Below are positions 24,584-35,458 of a DNA stretch of 64,000 nt, piece after piece. Position numbers and translations under genes: made by a program. The stretch's first letter is position 1, and each line of letters begins with the position of its first letter. The notes beneath the pieces were generated by a model. That model made no database searches. It was not told where the DNA came from and saw nothing but the letters and a program-made list of their open reading frames with translations. This DNA is from Porodaedalea pini (Eukaryota > Basidiomycota > Agaricomycetes > Hymenochaetales > Hymenochaetaceae): assembly GCA_002794775.1 (NCBI GenBank), contig NBAY01000001.1, forward strand, positions 2,046,001-2,110,000. The letters are read 5' to 3'.

Positions 24584-26091
24584 ATGTCTTCCTCAACAGC
24601 AATGGCCGTAGACAAGCCAGAAAAAATTGACGTTGACGAATATTTGGCGACTGCACTCTCTGCGTCGCCACAAGAGCTTCATCCGTTGTTCGAGTCCCTT
24701 CGGACACTGTACCACCGCAAGTATGTATACACGGTCAACGGAACTCCTATGTGAACTAACGCGCTGCTCTCTGAAGACTCTGGCATCAACTCACGTTAAA
24801 GCTTTTTGAGTTCTTCCGTCATGATCTGTCCAAACCGTATCGTGTCGATGTCTTCGAGAAATTCGTCCGAGACTTTGAGGATAGGTTGAACCAGCTGCGG
24901 CTTGTAGAGTTGGGCGTCATTGTCTCAAAGGAGATCGACAGTGAGTCGGCTACAATCCAGACTTTGACCGTACGATCTGAGCTGACAACGTCCTATGCAC
25001 TGTCCCTTCTGTCTGCACACAGACCCCGCCACGAATCTAAGCTTCCTCACTTCGCTTCTCGCTCGCATTGACACAGAAAAGTCACCTGAAGCCCATGTTC
25101 TTCTCCTTTCATCCCTAGCACACGTGAAGCTCCTTTATGGCGATCTAGAGGCTACTCGCACCGATATGGATTCTGCATGGAAGATTCTTGATGACCTTGA
25201 TGGCGTCGACCCTGCTGTGAACGCAGCCTACTACAGTGTAGCTGCCGACTACTATAAGGTACGCCCATCCATACCATAAGCTCCTTAATAGAGACTGAGA
25301 AAAATGGTTAGGCGAAAGCGGACTATGGTCCTTACTACAAAAACTCCCTTCTTTACCTCGCCTGCATCGACCTTGCGACGGACCTATCGGAAGAGGACAG
25401 GATGTTGCGTGCACACAACCTCAGCGTTGCTGCGCTCCTAGCAGACACGATCTACAACTTTGGAGAGTTGGTGCGTTGTTCTCTACGCTCCGTTAGTCAA
25501 GCCAGCCGGCTTACCCTGCTTCATCTCGTCTATGCGTCACCTCTAGTTAATGCACCCCATCCTAGCATCGCTCGATTCCAGCCCTCACGAATGGATAAAG
25601 AAGCTGTTATTCACCTTCAATGCTGGTGACATCGGAAAATTCGAGGCTCTCGCGCCGCTCTTCCCCAAAGAGCCGATCTTGCAACAGAACTATCCGTTCC
25701 TGCGTCAGAAGATATGTTTGATGGCACTCATTGAGTCAGTGTTCAGGCGGAACGCCGACAGCCGGACGATCAATTTCCAAACCATCGCAGAGGAGACACG
25801 ACTCGACTTGGGCGAGGTTGAGCATCTGGTGATGAAAGCTCTCAGGTACGCTTGTACTTCAATACGTTCTAGTTTCTTCATCAAGCGCATTTTCCTTTCT
25901 CGTGCTGTAGCCTCAAACTGCTTCGCGGCTCTCTCGATGAGATCAGTCAGACGGCACACATCACCTGGGTACAGCCCCGCGTACTGGACCGCGATCAGAT
26001 AGGCGCACTTGCAGATCGGTTAAAGACTTGGACGGACAAGCTTAAGGGTGTCGAACAGCGCATCGCACCAGAGATGTTTATTTCTGCGTGA
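24584..26091 (+). CDS. RPN9: 26S proteasome lid subunit Rpn9 (PSMD13)
   Basis: Non-catalytic lid subunit of the 26S proteasome, needed for lid assembly with Rpn5, Rpn6, Rpn8 and Rpn11. Six exons (24584-24720, 24777-24940, 25023-25258, 25312-25470, 25547-25845, 25911-26091) sum to 1,176 nt, giving 391 aa, the usual length. N-terminal helical repeats (FFRHDLSKPYRVDVFEKFV; AAYYSVAADYYKAKADYGPYY) lead into a PCI domain (EPILQQNYPFLRQKICLM; RTINFQTIAEETRLDLGEVE; ITWVQPRVLD). Start at the first ATG; a second lies six codons on. Intact and transcribed away from the transposon cluster. It is the first clearly conserved gene to its right. Confidence 0.96.
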
Positions 26092-26986
26092 TAGACTTGT
26101 ATTGGGATGGATGCTGCAAGTAATATTTGTGAAGTTATAATACCCAGTGTCTTACTCTCTGCCCCTGTTTCTTGTTTGCGAGGCTGGATTGTATTGATGG
26201 TGTATCGTTTTGACAAGACGCGAAGGATGGCCCCATACTCGGACCACTCACTTCTGGGCTCATGTATCCCCGTATATGTGGAACATTTCACGTACTATAA
26301 TGCAGTTCACCTCGGCGTCGCATCTCCACTATCCCCAGGTCCGTTATTGTTTCTGTATCCTCCCGGTTCTCCCCAAAGGATTGACAACGCTTTGCATTCC
26401 TCTGCTTCGAGTTATTGTACATCTGGGGACTGCCAATACTTGCGGGATTCAGAGTGAAATGCATGTGTCGCAGTTCATTAGTTTAAGAATACCTGGAGAA
26501 TCGCGGAACTCAAACAGCCTGAATCCCTTGCTTCAGAAGTACTCGCTGGTCGCTGCGGCTCAACTGTATCAACGACGGCGATCTAATTCCCCAATGGATG
26601 CAACTGTCAACAAGCGCCGTGGACGCTTTACAAGTGATGAAGTCTACGATAAACTATCTGGCCATATGCGGAGAATTACCTGAAATGAGTCCGCTTTTCA
26701 CGTTGATACATTTCGAGAAAATGCAGCCATTTGGACAATGGTCTAGGTTATTATAGAGCTGAGTAAATTGAGTCTGTCGAGTTAACGAGTGACGAACTAG
26801 AGAATGCAGATTAGGGCTCGCTTTTCTCCCTTTTATGATCTGCTTTCGTAAGTAGTAGATGGGCTCTCTGGTACAGCACTGTCCATGTTTGCAAGGATGG
26901 ATATAAGGGATTGAAATGAAAAGAGACGTTTATTCTAGCGCTGAAAGAACTACATAGGAACGAGCTATAAGTCAAGACGAGAACTC
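26092..26986. other. intergenic between convergent RPN9 and VPS36
   Basis: 895 bases, more than two 3' UTRs usually need. Plus frames of about 100-157 aa overlap each other in different frames and have no recognisable content. No repeat seen. Confidence 0.4.
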
Positions 26987-29900
26987 CTATTCGTTCTGTC
27001 CATCCCATGAATACCCAGTGAAAGCATTCGCCCACCACCTGACCTCGACACCCATGCCTGCACCAACATTGATGCCTGTCATAGGATCTTCACGACATAC
27101 ATCGCCCTTCTCCTCCACTTCGCCTACCAGTTCATCGACGAGTCCAACGCTAAGCGCCTCCGTGCCTGCGATCTCTGTCGTCGTGCGCGGGCCCAAATCG
27201 ACGAGTTGCGCGACAAGACGAGAGGAGAAAGCCGATATGGAGTAGGCAGGAGTATGCAAGACGCGCAGTCCTGAAGCGAGTATGCGAGTGGTGATAGGCG
27301 GAGTTGTATATTGGGGAAGGAATGGCAGAGTTTTTAAGGTGACTTCAGGAGAGATCAATGCTAGATAAATTGACAAGGGAGTTAGCGTCAAGCTCTCAAG
27401 GGAAGCACCAGCGAGCACGAACCGACTCCTCTTGCGCGGTTCCATCCTCCCCAGACCTCGTCGAGCCCAACAATACCGCGCTTCCGCATTATTCCGGTCT
27501 TTTGTTCCTCACCTTCACCACGCAGCTCTTTCTCTGAACTCCCTTCCAATACTCCCGCCAGCTCGACAGCAAGCTGCTCAATATATCTACGTTCATCGCC
27601 ACTCATGTCCGCAGTTACTGCTGTATTCTTCATGCTCAAGCCCAACTGCCCAAGCGACGAGCGCACAAACGTCGCCTCCTCAGGCTCAAGTGGCTCTGCG
27701 CCACCACCAGGACTACGCGACGCAGCTGTCAACTGTTCGTTTAGCCCTTTCGCAAGGCGGACCATGTCCTGCGCCTTAGACATGAGTGCCTCCAAATCTG
27801 CGAACGCATTAGACATCCCACGCTCGGTGTGTAGAGTAGTTGTATCGATATTTTGCAGAATTCCGCCTGATCCAAATTTAGACTACTGAGACGCTAGCAT
27901 AGAATTGTACATATCACTTACTGATACCGGAAAGACCGGACGGTACATCTGGCCTTGGTCCATTAGTCTTCCAGCTTGCATCCCGAACCTGAAATAAACA
28001 ACTGAATAGGCAACCAGTGGGACAAACGGGAAAGGAATAATGGAACAGACCTCCCACTCCTTCTGTTGCAAGGCAGTCTTCAGCGCCGCGTAGAAGGCCT
28101 TGTCCCCGCCTTTTCGAAAGCTTAACTTAATGTACCTTTCTCTCTCGTCAACATCTACCAATGAGCTTGCAATGTGTGCCGGAGAAACCGGTCTTGAGGT
28201 TGGCGCCGATTTCGAAGTGACGTGCAGAGGTCCCGTGTCATAATTTGAAGATGCATCTTCTGATATTGGCTTGGGGGTTCCATCCGCTGCAGGCAAAGGA
28301 GTCCCGCACATCTCGCAGTCCCGTAGATATGGGTGATTGAGGAAGGTGCAAACGGAGCATGCTAGCGAACTTGGTCTCCGCTTTCGCCGCCTCCTCTCAC
28401 CTTCGCGAGACTCCTCAGTCATCAAAGAAGGCGAGAATGACAATGGAGCTGGCGTGTTCGCACTCGATGACGGAAGAGACTTGGAGAATAAATGAGAAGC
28501 ACCAGAATCCAGAGAGGTTGCTGTGTTTCTAGTTGGAACCATTGGCACCGGCACCGGCAATGGGCTTGAAGCTGATGCGGTACTGGGAGAAGCCACAGAA
28601 CTGGAAGCTCGGGGAGTCGAAGATGAAGGCGTGGCTGAGGATGACACAGTACGGGGCATACCACAAAGTCCACATGCACTTCGTGCCGCAGGCGAGAGGC
28701 CTGGCGGATTGCGGTAGCCACAAATCTCGCATTCCCATAACTCAAAGGGACTTTCTGGATCCGATGACGGGCTTGCAAACCCACTGGCTGGCGGTTCTGG
28801 AGCTATAGACTTCACGTCCGCGAGCGACGCGCCTACAAGAGGAATCGGGGCGACTATGCTCAGATCCGAACCTGCTCCAAGTTCGACATCTTGATTTGCT
28901 GCGCGCAAATGCAGCGTCACCTTTGGTGAGCTCGTGAAGAACCCTGCATAACTTTCGGTATGGGAAATCGCATCAAGGGGGAGTGCTACAGAGGCACCGC
29001 GCTCGACATGTGATGGCGGTGCGTGCAGCGGTGAAGATGAAGGAGCGCCGGCTATGAAGAAGAGACGGTGAGAGGTGATATGGAGTGTGCCGGATTGGTG
29101 CGCGGAAGATTTGTTCGGACTGGCAAATAAAATCGTCAGCACAAATTCACGAAACCCCTTCAAAGACAGAGGATATAACAACGGAAATAGAACAAGCTAA
29201 ATGGACAACACGTTTAAACTGGCAGATGGAAGGTCGTGAAAGGCTGGAGAAATCCTACTGGTTAGTTCACCGACTTTTCCCATGTTTTTGTTACATAAAA
29301 CAAAAATAAAGGAGAGCCGGCAACAGCCTGTAGTATCCCTGCTCAGCGCAGGACATCCTTCACCAGAGTTTCGCGCGGTTCTCGGTAAACCACTCCAAAG
29401 AGTTTTACAAGTCAAGTGTCACCCCGATGAATTGATGCTTCGCACCCATTAATTTTGGCACTAGATTCAGCAGGTTCCGATGTCCTTATGAGAACCTTCC
29501 CCGCATGCTCTCTATGTCGAGTCAAAGCATCGGAAGTAATAGAAGGGGAATGCTCGCGTAAGTCCCGGATCCATGCTCACTGTCGTGTCACAGGCGCCTA
29601 TGTATTCATCGAATCCAAAGTCGCGTTGCGATGTCAAAGATTCTGGCTTGGCTTGGGTGACCACTGTAGGTGAAGCTCAGCACTGCGAAATGATAATTGC
29701 TAGACCGGCATCTTGCAGACTATGGCTGACAAGTTCCCTGCAAAGCTTAGGGCCATGTCTTCCCTGACATCGCATGAACACTATTAATGTGAGGCCACAG
29801 CCATGCACATTCTTAGTCACTGGAGTATGATCAAGTGAATATTAACCGATGAAATATCAGTAAGGGTTGATGCGGGGTGAGAAATTGATAATATTATAGA

Positions 29901-30079
29901 TGAAATGCATAGGACGAAGAAAGAGTGGGAGATTGATGCGTGAGGAGTGGAGTGTCGCCTCACCCGTCGTATAATCCGACGCCATCTTGACTTGCGAGAA
30001 GCCGTTCGTCATCGTATAGGAGAGCCGGGACCGGAATTGTGCCGTCGATAGGGCGAGTATAGCGCGCGAGCGCACTCAT
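26987..30079 (-). CDS. VPS36: ESCRT-II subunit Vps36
   Basis: ESCRT-II component that binds phosphoinositide and ubiquitin and sorts cargo into multivesicular endosomes with Vps22 and Vps25. Exons 30079-29964, 29119-28051, 27988-27947, 27882-27423 and 27360-26987 sum to 2,061 nt (686 aa). The split GLUE domain starts ALLYDDERLLASQDGVGLYD and continues SGTLHITSHRLFFIAG. It contains two NZF zinc fingers, WECEICGYRNPP...CGLC near residue 167 and CSVCTFLNHPYLRDCEMC near residue 293, then a Ser/Pro linker. The C-terminal winged helices include GIVGLDEVWGGWNRARGVAL and VRWWANAFTGYSWDGQ. Two NZF inserts are known in budding yeast Vps36. Odd: intron 1 is 844 bp while the other introns are about 62-64 bp. 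Confidence 0.93.
29120..29963. other. unusually long VPS36 intron 1
   Basis: 844 bp where neighbouring introns are about 60. I found no TIR pair, transposase or CaaX ORF. A 72-codon plus frame with CSLC near 29455 is not convincing. Confidence 0.5.
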
Positions 30080-31126
30080 CAGAGAACTGTGTCTTGACGA
30101 ATATCAATCTTGTAAATTCAATAGGCACCTTGATACTTTGTCAGGATCGAAAGGAAAGTAACGTGACAATTGAGTTCCCGCAGCTTTCACAGAGTAATCA
30201 GACGAATAAGCAGTCCAATGAAGTAGTGCGTTGATGATTGAGAATGAGCGTTATTGGACAAGATGCGACGTGTTGGAAGACTTACAGTCACGTTACTTCG
30301 GCTTGCCTTTTCGGGAACCACTGGTGCACACTCGCTCACACCGTCTCTCATACCGTGTCCGTTCTCAAGTTTTATTTGGTTTTCCTTCTTTGCCGGTTGG
30401 AGTGTCTTCGTCCATATCGAACGTTTGGAAGGAGCAGGGCGCAGGTGTTGCAGCTTTCAGCTAAATGGCTCCGTCATCCTCACACTGCTCCCCCGTCCTA
30501 TGGTTCAAGTTCGCGCACGAGCCGGCCTACGGATGTGTCAATTTGTTTCGGAGTACACACCGAACCGCTTTCCCTTGGGATCAAATGCGCTGCAAGATCA
30601 TTGGATGAACGTGAAGCAGATGCTGAGATCTGCCTCCGGAATCTGAATGCAAACCAAATCCACGTCTCTCCGACTCTCGTGGAAGTATTGCCGTGGGTTT
30701 TCTCCTTTAGCGGCACTACCAAGACTAGCGATATACGGCCGTGAGCATTTCTTATGTGGACCGAAAATCCAGCCTGCGAATCGGTTGATCCAGAATAGCA
30801 AATGTGCACTGGTTGGTCCGCCCTTTAACCTTGCTCCCGTAAGACTCTCAAGCCCCTCCCCCTCCAGCGGGTTGCCCCTCTTCTCTGTCCATCTGCACGT
30901 CTCTCATTGTTGTTCCTGCCGCTACTATCTCACGTCCTTTTGCCTCAAAACTCCCCGCTTTACGATTTCCTTCCGTTCAGGCGGCCGTCTGTCCGCACTC
31001 TCAAGTTCCCGGTTGACGATTTGTCCTCCCGTCCGTCCAGAGGGCAGTCGCATCTTTATATTGTCATTCTGGACGATAGCTACCTGTAGCACTGAGTTGG
31101 AATTCGTGTGAGCCTTAGGAGTAAGG
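30080..31126. other. divergent promoter region, VPS36 and membrane protein
   Basis: About 1,050 bases between divergent starts. Plus frames of 130-168 aa overlap in three frames and look like chance. Pyrimidine-rich tracts before 31127 are typical of basidiomycete 5' leaders. Confidence 0.4.
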
Positions 31127-33971
31127 ATGTTTCGGTCATACCGACAAACGTCGCGTCGTCGCGATCATCTGCGGATCCGGCTTCTGCTAGCGCTACTTTC
31201 TCTTACATTTATTACAGATTCAGTGACCGCACAGGTGTGTATTCCTCATCTCCGTACATCTTTTGAACATCTACATCCTCGTCGTCTACGCTCTTGGCAT
31301 TCCCTGCAGACTATCTGACTTCCTCACAGCAAAATATCACACTCGATGATACCGACCTGTACATTATGTACGCGCCCGCGACGTCGTGGCATGCAAGTAC
31401 GGTGGAATGCGATTCATGTCTCGCTCCGTCGACCGCTGCGGCGCATGGTGGGACATGGCATGATGGTACCCACGTTGTTCCCACAACCGATGAGGACGAC
31501 GAAGGTACCGTGGGGGATACGGATGGCGATGGTACGACGACTAGCTCGGCGTCAGCTTCAGCAGTGAGCACGTCTTCCGCGTCGAAGTCGCCATCAAGCA
31601 TGTCTACTGCGTTGAATCCGTCATCCGCGTCGAGTGCCAATGCGGCACAGACGAGTGCAGCCGACGACGATGACGACGATGACGACGACAATGGGAAGAA
31701 GGGCGGGAAGGGCGGAGATGGAGACGGAAAGAGGCTGTTGAAACGCAGCGTTCGATCGTACGGACTTCCCTTCCGATTTTCTTTCCGGCCATTATTGACA
31801 GATTTCATTCTGTTCGTCTTTTCTTTCCTCTCTACAGCGCGAGGGGGAGGCGATTAGCTGCTATAGACTCGAAGGATAAACGCGACGAAGAGAACCCCTT
31901 CGAGGTTCAAAGTACTGATTCGGATGATCCGGGTTTTCAGGACGTACCTGTCACAGCGACTTTGAACTTCACCGGTAAGTTGCACTAACTCGACGCATTT
32001 TTTTTGACTTTGTGTTTCCGCATTTTGATTGGTCGATTGCTAACGTCCGACGTTCTTCCTAATTTAATTTCAAGGTCAAGCAGTATACGTATTTGCGATA
32101 TTGCCTCTCTTTCCGGCTCCGCCCAACACCACACCGACGTTCACCAATCTGAGCTTTACTCTGGATGGCACGGCACATGGTTCATTTACATACCGGCCAG
32201 ACGCCACAATAGCAGGGACGCCAACTGTCAACAGCTCAGTTTCCGACAAATACCAGCCAAACGTGAACGTGTTTAGCGCCTCTGGTCTAGAGGACGCAGC
32301 TCATTCGCTCGTCGTAAACGTGGGCGTGGATAGCGTGTTCTTATTCGACTACGTGATGTACACAGCTGGATCGTCTGATCCCACGGCTCCCGGTAGCATC
32401 ACTACGGCTGCGCCAGATAGCCAGCGCACTGCGGGCACCGTCGCTGACTCGTGAGTCCTGCATCTTCTTTTGCTCTACTCCTTTGTCGTCCAGCAATTCT
32501 ACCGTCAGCCAATCCTGCATGAGCCTCATGTCCTGTGATTGGCTGTCGATCATGAATTTTCCTTTTCTGGGTTGTTTTCGGTGGAAGAAGTGGCGCAGAG
32601 CGCCTCAATCTCGGAGAACAGCTACAGGGGATTGGGCGGCCGCGAAAAGTGGGACAGTTCTCGTCATTTGAATCGATATTTACTCCGTTATCTACTGAGT
32701 TTCAATCTCTACCCTTCTCTCTTTTCTCTTTTTACCCCTTCGTATTTTCCTCCGTCTCATCCTACATCTGCGAACGCGAACTGATCATGTCTTCATCTTA
32801 TCCTATGTCTACCCCTAAATCGACTGCGGCTACTCTCAACAGCTCGACAAACAAACACAACGTCGCCACGTTTGCAGGTGCAGTGGGAGGCTCAGTCGGA
32901 TTTCTCTCTGTACTGGCTCTTGGGCTCTGCATTTCAATCAAATATCGTCGCCGACGTGCTCGTCAGCGCGACCGTCGTGCCCACGCTGCCTTTGCAGAGA
33001 CCTTCACTGCGCGCGATCACGGTGAAGATGGGCCAGACGATGAAGACAGTGCGTTCGGACGTCGGCGAGTAAATGTGCAGCCAGCTATGGCGCAGGCGAA
33101 CCCTGCGCCGTTCGTCCCGCGGTATTTCCCCGGATCACTGCCTGCATCGCCCCCACCGTATGTTGCGGAAGGAAATCCCGTCAACGCAGCTTCGCCGCTC
33201 GTCATGTCAATGAATCGAGCAGGCTTGCCTGTAGCTGTGCCGTCGACTCTTCCTCCGATGATCGCTTTACCTACGGCGACTCTCGACCTACAAAGGACTA
33301 CTTCAAACAATTCGAGCACTAGTTATGCAGACCGGCCGCCGCCTACCCCGCCTGATGAGGATATGCGCATCTCAATGTTTGGATCTGGCGGAATGAGAGA
33401 GGAGCGGAACTTGAATGGTGGCGTTATTGGGCCGCTGCCTGTCGATTCGCCTTCCTCTGAGGAAAGTGACCCGATGCTTGGAGTAGAATTAGACGACGAG
33501 GACGGAGAGGAGGAGCGGCCTCCAGCTCGAATGGATAGACAACTGAGCCCGGACCGTATGGATTCTCACACATTCGGGACGTCCAGAGGCTCGCGGAACT
33601 CTGGCTCGAGTGAGCCTTCAGGAACGGGGGCTTCATTGACGTACACGCCGCACTCTTTACCAGCGTCCAGTGCGTCTTCGATGTCAGCATCGCCAGTGCC
33701 GACTCCTAAACAAGAAGATGCTATCATCTCGAGCTCCGTCCCGACCCTCTCGACTTCTACTTCTCTTCCATCTCTTTCCTCCCCTTCCTCCTCTCCACTT
33801 CTTATTTCGCCATCATCTCCGGACCTTGACCCAAAGCCAACGTTTTTAGGCGGATTAAGCTCGATAGCCTATCCGCTCCTCCAGCCGTCGCGAGTACCAC
33901 TCCCGCCGTCTATGTATGATTCGGATATCGGCTCTCAAGACACTTTGGCAAGGCACGACAGCCGAACATGA
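31127..33971 (+). CDS. secreted-type single-pass membrane protein, Ser-rich
   Basis: 725-aa predicted surface protein. Exons 31127-31234, 31330-31757, 31838-31974, 32075-32450 and 32843-33971 sum to 2,178 nt. Signal peptide LLLALLSLTFITDSVTA; ectodomain with QNITLDDTDLYIMY, two cysteines (VECDSCL), an acidic Asp run and a beta-rich module (TFTNLSFTLDGTAHGSFTY). One transmembrane helix (FAGAVGGSVGFLSVLALGLCI, about residues 359-381) is followed by KYRRRRARQRD and a long Ser/Pro-rich cytoplasmic tail. This layout recurs in agaricomycete proteins of unknown function and resembles wall-stress sensors in outline only. The last intron is 392 bp, much longer than the rest. It holds an alternative acceptor at 32493 that would give a form without the membrane helix. 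Confidence 0.75.
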
Positions 33972-35458
33972 CGTGTGCGCGAATTTCTTCTTTTGTTTAT
34001 ATATGTGTATGGTGAGCAGCATTCGTGTCTTTCCCCACTCCTTTCTTTCAGATCAGATTCTTTCCTTCTGAAATGTACGCGTTCCGCATATGTCTATGCA
34101 TTTCTTTCCTTTTTCCCCATATGTGGATGCGCATTCAGGGTATCTTTGGCTTTTCACAAAAAGACGTGCAGATTGCGCGCTTTGTGGGATTTCATTGGGG
34201 CCTCGTGCGAGCTCCGTGTGCTGAAGAGCATGTGGTAGCTGAAGGAGTTTACGGAGTTTCGAACTGCACTTTCCTATGGCATCTCCTTGACGCTTTGATG
34301 CGTACTTATCATTACATCTGCTCTGGACCCTCTCCCTCTCCCGTTCTCATCCCACACCCAGTCGGCAGTCTTCTTTTAGAAGTGTTCTTGTACCTGAGCG
34401 TCGGACACCGCTCTTGAAGAGTGGACAAAATGCATTGTTTCTGCTTGGCATTCACCTTGTTTCCTCCCATGCATTCATTCTGACAGATCACTGACACGCC
34501 CTTTCTTTTTCAGTCTATCAATAAAATTTCTGTACTGTGTCGTCAACCAACTGCATTGTGATTAAGCAACTATGTACCTTCCGTCTGGGACTCCGTCGGT
34601 TCACTCCTTGTCCATTGGCGCGCTCACCCTTTAATTCTCTATCTTCTGAGCTTTCCTTCCCGACCGCTGTGCCTGGCTCGCTTTCGAACCATCTCCTTCA
34701 CTCGTTGCAGCACATCGTTTTCTTATTTTTGGTTTAGCATATTGAAGATGTTGAGATTCCATTAACTCACGAATAGAAGGAGCGGCGTTATGATTCTCTT
34801 CAAGCATTTTCTCAGTCGCGGGTCTAGGAGAAGCTCACAAAGGATTGAGTTCGCCTAGAGGTAAACCCGTCTATCCTTGCTCCTAATGAGGTTCTAGCTC
34901 CTCACATTCTGCGCTATATTCAACGCAGAGGAGAGACCCGAAAATTTACGACTATTATGCGCGGACATGTAACGTTCAGGTAATTCAGGTACCAGCTTCT
35001 GTGCCGTAAGGTGCGGGAAATGAGGAACAGTGCTCGCTTCTCCGTCGAACCGCGTACTCTTTTCAAAGCGGTGGTAGTAGAAACAAGAGATGCTGCACCG
35101 ATACCAATAAAGCCCGACGCTGCGTTGACAGACGGGCTGTGGAGGTGTGAGCTCCTGAGATATGGTATCACGTCGCAAAGGGGATCCATCGTACGCTCGT
35201 ATCCCACAAATGGGGGACCACCTGAATGACGGAAAGCTGCGATGAAGATGTCCTCGCAGTTCGCAAAGCATGGAACGACAAGCCACCCGATCACGCGAAC
35301 TCAACGGTTTGCCGAAGGCACTGGAGCATCAGGGAAAATATGTGCCTAAGTAAAATTTATTTATTACTATGCGTCAATAATCTGTGAGGTAACAATAAAG
35401 CAATTATAAGCCATTTGAAGAAATCGACAAATCCACCGAGCTCCGATCAGAACACGTA
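33972..35458. other. intergenic, no supported gene
   Basis: About 1.5 kb between convergent genes. T/C-rich to about 34,700, probably 3' UTR of the membrane protein. A 124-codon minus frame (34920-35294, with GFIGIGAASLVSTTTAL as a possible helix) is the only candidate and is not recognised. Confidence that it is real is about 0.15. Confidence 0.4.

Noticed and set aside
26440..26480. Minus-strand Cys-Ile-Ser-Leu-stop
   Set aside because: No suitable start codon, and it lies in the 3' region between RPN9 and VPS36.
30238..30744. 168-codon plus frame between VPS36 and the membrane protein
   Set aside because: Two other long frames overlap it, composition is not protein-like, and no motif is seen.
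34920..35294. 124-codon minus frame as a gene
   Set aside because: No recognised domain, no clear neighbours or splice context; mentioned only within the intergenic entry.
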